From NCBI GenBank assembly GCA_002633005.1, contig NMRA01000305.1, positions 367,110-431,109 of the forward strand: DNA of 64,000 nucleotides. The letters are read 5' to 3'. A program made the translations under genes and the position numbers. Shown one piece after another: positions 12,248 to 27,200 of the stretch (position 1 is its first letter; each line of letters begins with the position of its first letter). The notes beneath the pieces were generated by a model, which had not been told where the DNA came from, made no database searches, and saw nothing but the letters and a program-made list of their open reading frames with translations. This DNA is from Phoronis australis. Its lineage: Eukaryota; Phoronida; Phoronidae.

Positions 12248-15200
12248 GTAAGTTGGATTGTATTGTGCTTTAACATGCACGTACCCAGTCTAAAAATGGG
12301 GGGCTCGAATTTTTGAGAATGTGGACCTTTTTACTAATATTCACGGGGTACGTTCAGAGCCATGAATTGTGCATTCGCCAACTTTTGGTAGTTCCTACCT
12401 TTCTAGTGGACTTTTGTCTCATTTTCTTCTTTTTTGGAGTTTTTGTTTCTCTGAGGCGGACCTTTTTGCCCACTTCGCCAAATGAGGGGCGCATAAATGA
12501 GCCCCCCCCCTAGCCCCCCGGGTGTGCGGATGTTCAACTGTGGTAACTTTAAGTAAATTGTCGAGGGTGTATTCACCAACACTGGTCACTCATGAGGTGA
12601 TCTTGCCATGGAAATAGATATTTTTGCCTTTTTGAATGTTTATAAACAAATGCACAATAATTGGAGTTGAGCCTAGAAAGCACTATTTGTTATATCTGGG
12701 TGTTTTAGGCTGTTAACAAGAACATATTGTTTTCTCCAAATCTAAAAGGAAACATTACAGAGTACCTTTTTAAAGAAATTTCTCGTCCATTTTTCAAATT
12801 TTACTTAATATAAAACGTATTTTGAACTGTTTTAGTAGATTTCTATAAAAGTGAAATGTGAGCTCCTTATTGCAGAAGTGCGCTGCAGTGAGAATATAAC
12901 CCGATTGTGTTTTCTCTTTTTTTTCGACTTAAAGGTTCAGAACACTTACAGAGCATCTAAAGCATGCCAAATTGTTCAAAAATTGCTGAGGAGTTGAAGC
13001 TTTTGAAGAGAGCATAATGTTTATTGCCTGAGCAGAGTTTTGTGCTGTGTCTGAAAATGTGTCGACAAGCTGACCTTATTGAGTTACCGAGCTAAGTTGG
13101 TTTGGATCCTGTTGCAATTGAGTTGGGATAGTAAGATCCCTAGCTCATAAATGTAAGATGTACGATGTCCTTTTCAAGCTACCGAACGTAAACTGTTTAA
13201 TGTCCTTTTCACGCTACCGTACATGCTCTTCACAGGTTGACAAAAATGTCAACAGTAGAATGAATCTCCCAAGAAATTGTTTGCAAAGTAGCAGTTACAT
13301 TTAGTATAGGTGATGTGATTGAGTATAAATGTTCAACGATAAAGAAACTTATTTCAAGCCTCTGAAAGTGAAAACTGTGGAACTGTTTGGGGGAAAATCT
13401 GGTTATTTCACTTTTGAAATATTTCTAGTTCTGAGATGTTAAGAGCATTCACCTCGTACAAACCGTTTGGAAGTTGACATCATGAATTTCTTCTTCATTA
13501 TTCAAGAAAGTTGAAATGCAAGTTTTCTTCACTTGTTTCCCACACAAATAATTTTCAAAATTGTAATTTTCAAAATTTCAAAGGCCCACTGCAAATGATG
13601 GACACTTCACTGGTCAAATGTTGTTTTGTAACTTTCACTCACAATGAACCAAATTTATAATAGACCAACATTTTCGTACTCAATATTTTTGTTGGGAAAT
13701 TGCCCAGACAAAATAAAATTTAACTTATCTGCCTTAATATATGTCCTAAGCATGTCAAGAATTACTGTATTCATGCTGAAGTGCTTCAAATTAACCGTGG
13801 AAGCAATTTTGAGGACTTGTGATTCCTTGAAAAGTCACCAGGTGTCTCTAGTAACCACTGTGCACTCTGTAGGGCATTTGCAGGATGTATTGATTTAGCG
13901 CCCCCTTCCCTCGGGGGCTTGTTGTCACTTGCACACATCTGAAGTTTTACTTTCATAGGAATATTTGATTACCTCAAACAGCATTCTCTATTCAAGCAGA
14001 GCGCTGAGTGCCTCACTGTTATATTTGTACTCCTGATTCAATAGTAACCATGGAAACAGAAAACAAACATACCAGTGGCCACAAACATGGAACAAAGCCA
14101 AGCAATCTGTTTTGCAGCTTTGAACATTTCTGTTTGTTTCAGACTTTCCTTGGCAAATACAAGTATTGGCTTGTCAAACCACTATTCATTTTCCATTGAT
14201 TAGAGCGTGTTGGCAATTGGCTCCAAGTCCCCATTATTGATTTCAGTCACTGTTTGTGTTGCCAAACAGCGTTATGTGAAGGAAACATCTAATGGCCCAA
14301 TTTCCCGACACCAAAATCAAACCATTTCCTACTGAAACGTTGGTGTTTGTGTATGTTATTGGTCAATGCTTCGGTACAAATTGTGTGGGTTCAGTAAAGT
14401 GAAACCTGCCTCTAAATAGGAAAATTTTGTTAATTGCGTTTAACGTTTGTTTGGAAGAATACATTATTACAGAAGTTTAAGAAGTTCTCTCACTGTGAGA
14501 GCCTTTTGCAGAATATTACCTTTCAGGTAGTGGAATGTATGCTCGTTTACATACTGAATATTTTATGGAATTTAAGCCTAGTACTGGAAACTCATCTCTG
14601 TGACAGTTTTTTTGCTTTGTACTTGGATTAAACCAGGGTCCCCCATCTCTTGAGAAAAAATCCCTATCGAAGGCACAGGCAACTTTTTTCTTAGGTGAGC
14701 GAGGGCCACAGAACACATTTTATTCATGAAAATTTGCTGAGAAATACTTTTTGCTCAACATTTGGGAATTTAAAATTTGTGTGCGTGAGTATCATTCAGT
14801 TAGTTCATTTCTTATTGATTTGAAGTGAGGTTTGTGCAGTAGAAATGATCGAACTCTATTGAATTGCTCTTCCGGTTATGAGAAGACTTGAATATAACAG
14901 AGTTAATTAGTTTTTCAAATAATTTATCTTAATTACACTTCTTAAGTAATAATGCATGGCCAAGCTTACTTTGAAACAATTGTACCTTGGTATGGCTTTG
15001 ATTTTCATGACACGCCCAAAGTGTTTGTGGTTCTTATCATTTACATCTTGTAAACTCTATGCACTATTCTGGGGAACACCATGTATGACTTCAATGTGCC
15101 AACTAACCCTCGCCTCTTGTTAATACTGAATAGCCCATTGAAGGTGGGTTTTCAATGGCTACAGCCAGTCATTGTCCTGGAGCATAGTAACTATTTCACC

Positions 15201-18200
15201 TATTCAACCCCAAATGGTAAATTGCTTTAATAGTCTCTACTGCTACATCACCTACCAGCACTGGCTTTTACTATATTGATTCTCACCTGAGACATAATTG
15301 CTCTAAATTTGTCAGGTACAAATTAACTGCTCAGGGACATTTCATACCCACATAGTTGTTCCAGGGTGATTATAACATTCTTTTACATCCTGGAGTATCA
15401 AACCCTGAGGGGGGCACTTTGGTGGGTGAGGGGTGTATGAGGTGTGCCAGTGCTGTTCAGATGAGTGACTTTTTCATGACCAGGTTCCCTACACAAAGGC
15501 ACCTTTTTCTATGAAAGTGCTTGCGAAAGGGCTGTCCTACCTTATGACCTGGAAATTACGAAGGCTCCATTTTTGCTATTTACAAGACATGATACATATA
15601 GATGGGTATGTAAGATGTTTTGACTCATGTTCAGAAACCTCTTGTTCACAAGTGTTAGCCATTTTATATTTTGGTTGAAGTCGCCTCATTCTCTGTGACA
15701 ATGCTTTTTGGGAATTTATTTGAAATTTCAGTTTCATCGTAATACAGTGCCCTTTGTGCGGACAAATACTAGTGCTTTGCATTGTCGTTGTACTAGAAGA
15801 TTCATTGTTGTATCGTAAAATGTATTTTCGCTTGTGGTCAGCAAATCTTCGTCTGTTGAGCACATGACGGTGCACAAGTGGAATTTTATTTTCCCTTTAA
15901 AATTTGTCATCAAAAATAAACAAAATGGTTACTTAAGTTACTGTTAAAACAACACTAATTGAAATTTGAATCGCTAATAGTTAAAGCTTTGCAAAATACA
16001 GAAGGCAATTTTGCCATTTGGTTATGTGCAAACTGATTGATGAATTGCTGAGTCTGCTGACAGAAGACACCTGAATCTTGTTTTTCCTGTTTAGTTTCCA
16101 TGGCGATGGTGAGGTACTGGTGTGTATTATTCAGTTCAGTATGGTCGAATTAGGAGTGTCAAACATTCAATATATTTGATTTATCCCCTGATTTTGCTAC
16201 AAACACAACGCCATCTGGAGGCAGATAGACTATGAGGAATCAGGTGCTATAAAATGGAAAATTGGGTTTGCGGAGCTCGGTGTGTCTGTCCGTTTCTGTG
16301 CATGAACTGTTGTAAACGGCTCAACAAAAGGCGCGCAACTTTGTTTTGCATTTACTTCCAATGGGCAAACAGGAATGACCAACGGTGACTGTTGGGTTGC
16401 GAGTGGATGCGGAATCAAAATGTGGGCCCTTTGCCACACCGTTTGCATCATTTTCTGCCATGTCACGAGTAGAAAGAGGCTGAGAATAGTAACACGGACA
16501 TACATCCAAGTCAACCATGGATTTGTAAAGGGCCTTTCATGCTAACGTCGACACGTCGATGATTTGGGGAGTTGCTGTCATGCTGTCGGTATGAACGCTT
16601 AACTCCGGTCCTGGATCGAAGTTGACACTTCCAGTTAACATCGCACTTAACTGGAGAATTTAATAGCGCAGTGCCGACGCTGCGGTGCAGTATGAACGCT
16701 TAACTTCAGTTCAATCGAAGTTATCGCCACTAGGTGCCACTGATATCGTCAACAGTTACAGGGTAGTGTCGTACATAATAGCTGCTTATATTTTGCTCTA
16801 ATAACAACTAATCGATTTAAAAATAAGTTTGATGTCATTTAGCACATGTAAAGGTTCTCAAATTGTCTCATTGAAAAAATTTTAGCGTGCAGCGCTACCT
16901 TGCGATAACTTCGATGACGACAGCGTCACCAACCGTTTACTTCGATGTTCATTAACTACTGAAGCCAGTATGAACGGTCCAGTTAACTGCGCTGTTTACG
17001 TCGACGGTTCAGACCGGAGTTAAGTCAATATGAAAGGGCCTTAAGATTGCTTTCTCTTTTAACAAATGAGGAGTCGTCAGCCGCTGTTATTAGTTTGCAG
17101 GAAGAGGAGTTGGGATGTATAATCGTTGCTATATTTCTGTTACTGATTAGCGTGTGCTAAACATTTTGTTTTAGTGTTTGTGTTACATAGGCAGTGCTGT
17201 GTATTTCTGTTACTGATTAGTGCGTGTTAAACATTTTGTTTTAGCGTTTGTGTTACATCTGCAGTGTTGTGTATTTCTGTTGCTGTTGTTGTTGACACAC
17301 ACAGGTGTGTAACATCTTCGTCCTTATGGTTATGTGGGACTCTATAAAAATGTCCAAATTTGGCTTATCGGTACTTGATATGTCATAAATGACAATAGGT
17401 GTCACGTGAAATATTCAGTTACTGCGGTTTATTCATTGTTCACTGATTGTTTTTAGGAGTTGTCTTTATAATGTTTCACTTTTGCATGAGGTGCTGTCAA
17501 AAACAGGACTTAGGTGATTTTCATCAAAAATACAGATGCATAAAATCAAAACGAAATGATAATTTAGAAAACTGTTTCATGAATGTCCGTTTCAAACGAA
17601 AATTGGTCATGTGGTGTTATTGGTACTGTTTTGCTGTGACTGTATCTTTCGTTTTTAATGAATTTTACTAAAACGCTTGGTCACGTGACCAATGTACTGG
17701 CAGATTGTTATAAAGCTAAAAATCAAATTGTACAGAAAATGTTTTCTTTCACGGAGTGGAAGTCAACGGTTTTGTTGATACTTGGTGAAATGCACTGACT
17801 TGTGGATAAGGTCCCACAGTGCTTATTATTGAATATCAGTGGGTCTCTCAAGCCACATTTACTGTAGTCACGGAGCACCTAACATGGAACAGTTGATCAG
17901 GAGCAAGTTGACACCGCGGCGGCCATTTTTGACACCAGTTTGATCGGCAGAGCGAATTGCACTCAGCTTCTCCAGGTTCAGTTAAACATCTGAACACAAA
18001 CTGGGTCAAGGCGGAAGAAATCATATTCGTTACGCTTGCGTAATACGAGTGATTCGCTGGCATTCCACATGGTTTGGATGTTCGCTTTTGTTTATGCAAG
18101 CTTGTGCACAGTATTAGTGTAAATGACTCATGCTGATCCAGTTTTGTCATCTAATGTTGTGTAAATGAGTGTAAAGTAGAGAGTAGGTCGCACAGTGACA

Positions 18201-21200
18201 ACTCGCATCATGACAACTGTTCCCCTTCTCCCCTTCCCCCCCTCCCCCCGTGTAAAAACAGCTTATGTGTCAAGTTATTTTTGATTGATATTTGCAATTA
18301 ATGCAGAGAGAATTGAATATTTATGGAAGAACTATTGCCTGTTGTGAAAACGTGAAAACACGATTCTGAGTTCTGTCATCGAGTAGTGTAAGTGCTCTTG
18401 GCCAACCAGCTGAGAACATGGAGAGTGACCATATGACCAAGTTTGTATGACAAATAAAGGCCACAACAGCTGATTATACAAACTTCAGAGTTGATTGTAT
18501 GAAATTGATTGAACAACCAAACATTCCCAATTGCCCTTGTGCAAACTTGCCAAAATAAGGCTACGGATCCAGTAAACAGTTTCCCTGTTCCAATATTAAA
18601 GTACCTTACCTCATGTTGGTGAAATGCTCCGCTCTCACTCCGCTCTCGCTCCGTTCCATTGAGCAAATGACTGTGTCACTGAACATTTTCTTACATAGGA
18701 CATCTGTTTCACCTCACGTTTGCAAGATCTTTAGATATCCCACATGATGGTTGAATTGGAGAGAAAACGGTGTTCAGACCTAATTAACATAATAAAAAGA
18801 AATGCGTATTGCTAGAATGAATGATGGGGCTTTGCATTGACATTTTCTGAGATACAAACTGACCTGAATTAGGAGAGGCAAGAAATTCCGACCAAGGATC
18901 CTCGTATGGAGTGAGGGACAGTGTATAATTTTTTTAGAGGAGGCAGTGTGGCCTAGTGGGAGTGAGTGTCCACAACCTCTACTCAAGGTTTTGGGTTCGA
19001 GTCTCACTGGGGACGTACCACTAGACCCTTGAGTAAGGTCTCTAGCTTGTCAGCTTGGTTTTAGCTATATCTTAGTAAAGTGTAAAAATGGGTATATGTG
19101 ATTAGTGCTATGGACCCACTTGAGCGGCCTTTGCATGTCTGGTACAACGCGTATCGGACCGCCTGCAATTTTTATGTATTATTTTTCAAAATGATTGTGC
19201 ATGTGCAAAATGAGGCGAGTATGCGAAATAAGGGGAGGTTTACCGTAATTTGGGTTTCAAAGTGAATCGTGGTGCATTTCAGAACCAACTATGCTTCACT
19301 TTGCACTTATTTGGTGTTACTTATCTTGAAGGAAAATGAGAAAAGTAAAAAAAAAATCACTTGCCTGCTATGTTGTGTACTAAATCACCAAGATTTTACC
19401 ATATAATAAATTATTAATGAATACGATTTCGCTCTTCACAAATCTCAATTCAAAGCTTAGGACTGCTAATCCTTTGCTCTCAATGCCAGATGTCTTGATG
19501 CATGGTAGCAAGTTCTCAAGTTCTAAAGACCTCGTGGACACTGAAAAGTACACTGTTAAGAAATAACTCCAGTTTAAAAGACCTGAACAGTGAAAACCTA
19601 TCAAATCAGAATTGACTGGCATTTCAAAGACCTCGTGAAGATTGAAAAACTACCCATTAGGATTAACTCGCATTCAAAACATCTAATGAACACTGAAAAT
19701 CTATCAAATCAGAAGTGAGTTGCTTTTGAAGTACCTCATGAACATGAAACATACTGCACCTTGCCATATCCATACAAGGTCCAATATTTGGCCACTTGCA
19801 AAATGCAACATTAGATTTCCAGTAGTGACTTCAGTTATAATCACACTGGGTTATGACAATGTGTTGTGTGCAGTCAAAATAAGGACATTATGTTATTAAT
19901 GCATGGTAACCACAATTGGGGAAAATCTTATAATATCATTATTGACCAACCACAGCTTCAGTTCTTTTTTATGACATCACACAAAAATACTTTTTTGGAA
20001 GAGGAGTTTCATAACCTCTGCACAGAACAACAACGTCATTGCGATTTTGATTTTTTTCCTGAGAATTCTGTTCAGGTGATCTGCAGTCAGAAAAAAATAA
20101 CATATTTAATGCAATAGTTGAACTGTAATGCCGTCTTCGAAGCAATTCACAACAAATTTCTGAAACAATATTACCTTCAAAATGGCAAAATTTCAACTTG
20201 CCGTGGCTCGTTTTAAAGACCAACATTAAGTGCTGCTTTGAAACGAGACACTTCTTGACCATCTGCGAAAATGAATTTTTTTTTGAGAGTTCAACTTTGA
20301 AATGGTGACCCAGTATTTACCCAGCATGCTAGTTGTTGTCAGGGACGTTGCTTATTTTTTCATGCTTGTATTCAGGTTAAAATTCCACGGGTGAATAGTT
20401 TGAACTCCAAGCTGTCTGTATACTGTCATACATCTCATTGATTGTATTGAGATACCATGTTATCTCATGGTTACCTGTCCAGTAACCCCCTGCCTCAGGG
20501 CTGTCCATGCTCTTCCTAAATATTACAAAGAAATGTTTGCTCTCCTGATGAGATTTAGATCAAGATTAAACACAGGAGTGATTTGGTCTCTAGGGATGTG
20601 TTGTCTGGGGTATTTCTAGAGTTAACCTGGGGCTGTAGATGTAGTGGCCGTTAAATTCACCGTTGGTGAGTTTTGATGGAAGGGAGACAGACCGGGAAGA
20701 GAAAAAGGCGGGCCACAATTAAGGTGATGTTTCTCACTAAGTGTTATCCTAACATCTGGTTATAATTATAGCATCTCTATACCCTCCTTCTATTTAGAAA
20801 AACGCACTGGCCAGGTACCGTAGCATTTATGAAATTCGTCTTAATTTGTTTCTCAGTCAAAAAAGTTGTGATTTCTGGGACTGGACAGAACTGACAGTTC
20901 GTTATTGATTGAGAACAGGGTTCACAAGTATACTTGTCACTGTGTGTTATGTTATTCACCGAGCATGGTCTCAAGGAGTAACGAACTGCCGGTTCTTTGG
21001 AAGACCAAAAAGTCACTTCTTTGTGTGTTCTCGCGATGGCGTAGCACGGTGTACAAAAGCTACTTCACGTTTCATTTGGTGACCAAACGTTTGAGTGATT
21101 AAATCACGTTTTCTGATGTTGCTAAAGTGTCATATTGGAATCAAATCTGGTCTGATGGACTGTTTAATTCCTACCACCTGGTATCAACAATTACATTTTA

Positions 21201-24200
21201 TTATTGCTAAGGTGTTGTTTAGACTATCAGGGTAGCCACATACAATAGCAAAAATTCGTTCAAGGAATACATTGAAGTCTTTTTTATTATTTGAATTGTT
21301 AGAACAGAAATTCGTTGCTGGCTGTCATGGGAGCGTTCGAGAGACATCAGTCTTGCGCGACAACCTGAGCAGGACTGCGTTCCGGAGACATAAAAATCTT
21401 ATGAAATTGTGTGATTACATGACACTTTGCGAGACTTTGCGAGACTTTGCAAAACTTCACTACATACCACTGTGCATTGCAAGCATACCTTATGAGTACA
21501 CTAGCTCTACTTGTGAGAGAGTTGTCTATACAATGTTGAGCTTGTCCTGCCCTGTAATTCTTTCAATATTTTACTCTGAAAAACCTGAATGGAATCTTAA
21601 ATTTGAATTAAAATGTGAGAGTGTTGATCAGTCATGTGTCAATCTGTGCCACAGCACTTTTGTTTCTTATCAGGGGTCATGTTGATTCATGCAATCATAA
21701 ATAATTGGTATAAACTTTTGTTGAGTGCCTTTGGGAATTGTGTACTAGGTGAACCTAATTTCCTTGATAACCTTAAAACAGAATTCTTGAAAACATACCT
21801 TCATCAAAAAATTAGATGTTTCTAAAGGAACATTCTTATTTCAGTAGTATTTTTTGTAATTACCGAAAATCGAAAGGGAATTCCATCAAATATGAGCCCA
21901 ACTATGGTTACTGACCTACTTTCATGCGTACGCACGCCGGGTGTGGCACCAATTAGTTATCATTATAAATGACATATTACTAAGCTGTCCTTATTGAAAA
22001 ATATTATGTAGAAATTGAAAACACAAAGCTATCGAGTTTAAAGGGGATGGTACCCTTTATCAAGGACTTTGAGTCAATTTGGCATATTTTAACGCCCATC
22101 TCCCCAAAATTTTTTTGAATTTCGTCTTCTCCAATTGGTATGATCAAGAGTGCTGGTATCTGTGAATACTTGTCTCGAGAGCATTTTCACGCCCAAAACG
22201 TTACCTACTTCCTTTCTGTTGGGTAATAAACAGACATCTGCAACGTGACCTTCCGGGCGGTATAATGCTCACATTTTACTGATGGACACATAGATTGGTT
22301 CTTTTGTCTCACATGCATCCTGATGTCATTGTGCTTGTGTTTGCAAAGGTGGTGAAGGCACTTGCTTAAGCGATTCAACTTTTTTGGTAAACCCTCATGC
22401 CTCACTTCTCAAAATTTTTTAAACACCCTTTTCTTAATAGCAACCCCCTGAGTTTTGAATTTCACAATTTAATTGACTGGGGTGTTAATCCAAACGAATT
22501 CAATACTAAAAAGGTATTCTGAACTTGTTCATATGATTTCTATGTAAGTGAAATGTAGCAGTTTCTCAAATTGGAGGTGGTATACTGTGACCTTCTCAAA
22601 GCTTCAACTAGTTCGCGTAAGCTATGTTCTTTCATTTTTTCATTTATGATAAGTGTTCAGTGTTTTCTACATCTGGAAGTTCCAACTCCATAATAAATAC
22701 ATTGGACTGGTGCCAAAAGTCCAAAATGTCCTGCCTTACTAATCTCCAAATACTTAAACTCTCGGGATAAGTTTTGAAGCTCAATGCAAGTGAGCCAAAC
22801 TTGTCGCGGCAAAATTCAAACTTGACATAGTGACGAGTCAAACAGGTTGTGGGGAACACTGCTGCAGATTTTCAATCCTAGCGGTGTTACATAACAATTT
22901 GCCTTGACTTAATCAATGATACCAGAAACCAGTAATTAAACTAACACAACATCATTCAACCAATCACTGTTTGTATTTTGCTGGCTTTCTCATAGTGTCT
23001 TGCTTACTGTTTGAATAACTGTTGCGTAACATGGGTTTTTGTAAAAATACATTCCAAAGTATGTAAGGAATGCCAAATTCAGCAAAAATGCAGGTAACAT
23101 TCCTGTTTGAACTTTACTGCTCATGGACGTACTGCTGGGCAAAAACACGTCTGACATGAAAAGTTGTTTTTGTTTTACTGACAAGTCAAGCAGGGGAGTT
23201 CTGTGTTAGTTGTGGTGCCTTTCTGTTCTACCTGAGAGAATCCAATACTGAATTCTATATGTTCTCTTTGGTTGAACCCTGTAACATCAGTGGAAAAGGA
23301 GTTTAGCTGCTTCTGCTTTATTGTCAGTCCGGACTAGTTTGTGATTGGAACATATTTCAGTGTGACAACTTACCGTCACAAATTGGCACAAACTACCATC
23401 ACAAATTGTCACAACCTACCGTCACAAATTGTCACAACCTACCGTCACAAATTGTCACAACCTACCGGCACAAATTGTCACGTTTCACATTTGACTAGAC
23501 TATTATTCCATGGTCCTATCTTGAAAGCTTTGCCTACTAAACACTAGATGTCACTATAGTGCCGTTTACACTTACAAAGTTGACACGGATCAGCTGACAT
23601 GGAACAAGTTGTTCCAGTGTGTGAACAGACTGACATGGAGCAAATTGACTCCGCGGTGACAAATTTTTGCCACCTGTTTGTGAGGTAGAGCAATTTGCGT
23701 TCGAACATCTTGCGCCGTGTCAATTATAAGTCTGAACGCGAAACTGGAGCAAGGCGGAAAGGATCATCTCTACTGCGCTTGTGCAATGACCTACGTTCCG
23801 GTTCTTTGTCTCTGCAGCTCTCGTCATTTGTAAACCTGCGCATGTGCGATCCAGTCTCTGCAGCCTTTAATTTCTGTCTTGCCACGGTTAGTGAGTTGTG
23901 TGTGTAAACGGCCGCTTGACATGGGTCAATTTGCTCGTGTCAGTTGCGCCGGGCCAAAAGTTGATGTCTAAATGGGACTTATGCTGTTGTGATCTTCTCA
24001 ATTGAGAACACCTTGAATCACTGACTCGCTCCAGGTGCTGATTAGAACCTCGGTTTCATCTGGTATCCAGTTACCCCTTCTATTCTTGTTTCGATGCTTT
24101 GAGACATGTTTACTTTTAAGTTGTACATTAAGCAGCTGATTACGACGTGCGCGAAATGGCAGGAAGAAGTCCGCACTCGCGTGAAGTTGCGAGACAATTC

Positions 24201-27200
24201 AGGGCGGCTGTGAAAAATATGAATGAAACCTTTTGCATTACACTTACGTGTTCATAATAACTTTGGTCCACTTACTGGTCCGGTCTTTTTAAGCACACTA
24301 ACTTTAATATGGGCCAAAATTTAGACCGATCTAAATCACCTTTTGCATTGGTTCTAAAATTGTGTGGTTGAGAAAGAATCGGTTTACCTAGTTTACCATT
24401 CTAAATAAGTAGTGCGAAAGGCCCTTTTATTTGATCTGTTGTGTACAAAAACAGTCGCTACAATGTTGTAATTTTCTGTTTTCAACAGCTGATTGATTTG
24501 GTGTGAGTAACAGAGACTGCCACGTGTTTTTTATGACATCTGCACAGTACAAACATAGCTACTGAAATTAGTTATTTTGGTAACACGTGCTAACAGGTTC
24601 AAATAAACTAATACAATATTTGAAAAATATCGCTCAGACTATTAAGCTTATAAGTCATTGTTATCAATTAAACCAATAAACATAGTCAGCATTTCAAAAA
24701 TGCATTATGGGTAAAAACCGTTGGCCACTAACAAGTTAACTTGTAGCCCAGATGTGTTACTTCGATTTCTTGGCAGGAATGTCATCATTTGCATTTATCT
24801 TTAGGTACTGAAATAAAATGTAAGAAAAAAAAACATGCTCAACCTTTATTTTGGTGAGATATTTGGCAAAAAAATTCATTTGTTGGCCCTATTCTGCTAT
24901 AAATTGGTGGAAAATTCCCACAATCGCTGAAAAGGCAGTATCCTGACCCTATGTCAAGTGCTCATGGAATTGTTGGGTAATGGTGTACGTAATGAGCTAA
25001 AACTGAGAAAATGTAATTGTCAATTAACATACATCAGAATAGCTTTCCAGTTGATACTAATTAGGGTCGTGCACAACTGGCTTATTTTCTAATGCTTGTT
25101 GATGAAACTGGCTTATTGTCTGAACACAGCATTTGGTGTATTACCATAAAAATTCCTCATGTTGGATTGTCTCTAAAATTTGGTACACCGAAATTCGAGC
25201 CAAAATTGTTTTTCCTTATTCTGAAGATTCTTACAGGGGTAAATTTGGTGTTTGCCCTATTTTCTCTCATTATTGGACTCTGTGTTTTGAATCGGCAAAG
25301 TCTGAAATACAACCATGGAGAATAGCCGTGGACGCAACAGAATTCTGACTGGGTTTCATGTTGTCTTTCTCTCGTAATTCTGGAATTTGAGACGGCCAGT
25401 ATTGCCTACTTCTAAACTCCACTTCATAAGAGCATTTATGCCGCACATTTTTGTTGTGCATAGCATGCACTGCAGATTGCCTTATTGAGCTCACCTCATT
25501 GAATAGTAGTATGGTTGCAATGGTTAATTTATGTCCTGCTTTACTGTGTGTTCAAGCTGATTGACAACCTGTTCTCACTTGACTGTTTTTTACCCTAATT
25601 GACACCAGCATCAGGGCTGCTTGAACATATTGGCAGAATACAACTAGTCACTACAAACTCGATGTTGATTTCTGCATGAGCTGTGGGTGACCAGCCTGCT
25701 TCAGTGTGCAATGCATGAATCCACAGTGTTGGTACCCTTAACTTAGTGTTGTTGAATTGTTTTCTCTGATGTTTTTGTGGTGAATCCTTAATGAAGACGT
25801 GTTTATTTCTTACCCATGAGGCTCAGCTGTTCACCAATAGTTCACTCCTGAAGAAATCGCGCAAAATACTAATTGTTGGTTATGACCAATACCCTTCACA
25901 GCAAAATGACTGCCTATGAACCATCATTACAAAAAATTTGAATGACAGAGAAACGTTTCCACTTAACCAACCTTCTGGCAAAGTCATTCTCTTCCATTCA
26001 CGGTCACGTTGGAATGCTGCTGTATCACGAATTTGTCATGTGTCCTGTTGTCATGATGGTGAAGTTCTGGACCATTTTGTTTTTGTGAATCCTTTTGGCA
26101 TGTCGTACAGCATCCTCTGTTCTCCATCACTAGTTGCCATGGTGACCAGGGCTGAATTGTTTAGAAGATATAAGAAACGAAAACGCAAGATCACGCAAAC
26201 GCAAGATCACGCAAACGCAAGATCACGCAAACGCAAGATCACGCAAGATTTCGTGAAATATTACCTAGTAATGGAACAGAAGCACTCGATCACGCCAGCC
26301 TTTTCAGCAAGTGGCTTGCATCTATGCAGTGCTCTCAAGGTGTAGATTTGTGTAATCGTGCAAATACAGGGGGTCAGACACTGTCTTCACAGGGTTAATA
26401 AAACCCAGGTTGAGGTCAAACATGCCTGGTGAAGATGGCTTACCAGTTATTGTCTCACTTTGACTTTGAGGTCATGGTCATATTTGTCCTTGAAACTTCT
26501 GGTTGACATTGATGGTGTGTAAATTTTGGCAGCCTGCCATCATCAAGTTATACATAGTAATTTGATATTGATTGGTATGAGCTTGCCTCAGGACCAGGTT
26601 TTCACTTGAGCAGAACAGCTAGACCACATTGCAGTGATATCAGACTAGTGTTACCTACCTGCGGTTCTTTTCTGCTTAGTGTATGTCTATGAGTGCCATT
26701 ACCCCTTCATCTTTACACCTGTCAGTTCAAGACACGGCCTACTTTGTTCACTGGTTGGCTTATGTTTCTTCATACACTGTGGTCTGGTGTGGTCAGGTTC
26801 TCAGCAGATCAAGGTGATGTACTGCTTTTCTTGTTGTGTTTGGGTTGTCTTTAGATGAAATCTTGCCTGGGCTTTCATTAACATATACCAGTGGGTGGTT
26901 TTATTACTCGTTTTGCCATGCTATCTTGCCAAGCAGTGTAATGGGAAATGGTCGTCTTGGATCTGCTGCAGTGTTGTTGTACTTAAAGAAATGAGTATGT
27001 TTTTCAAATTATCCTGTTCATGGTACGGCAGTCTCTAAAATTTAGCACGCCCAAATTCAAGCCAAAATTGAATTTTCTCGATTCTGAAGGCAGTTTTGGC
27101 GTTGCTCGTATTTCTCAAGTATCGGACATAGCATTTTGTTTGAAAGCTACTGTAGGTTAGAGACTGGTTCGTTCATTTATTTCCTGCTGTGTGCAGAGAG

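Noticed and set aside
12248-12316. Intron-retained extension of the first coding exon giving KVSW, an RVxF-like PP1 motif
   Set aside because: KVSW results from reading the donor GTAAGT as codons; a chance match is likely and there is no evidence for retention.
18938-19013. Functional tRNA gene
   Set aside because: A and B boxes are good but the acceptor and anticodon stems do not pair convincingly, and a tRNA-unrelated tail follows, so a SINE is more likely.
21272-21685. 137-codon plus-strand open frame in intron 1
   Set aside because: There are no suitable splice sites at phase 0, composition is like the surrounding intron, it includes a short tandem repeat, and no domain is seen.
23362-23482. 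Possible CRISPR-like array (23-bp units)
   Set aside because: The units are contiguous with no unique spacers, and the window is animal DNA; this is a simple tandem repeat.
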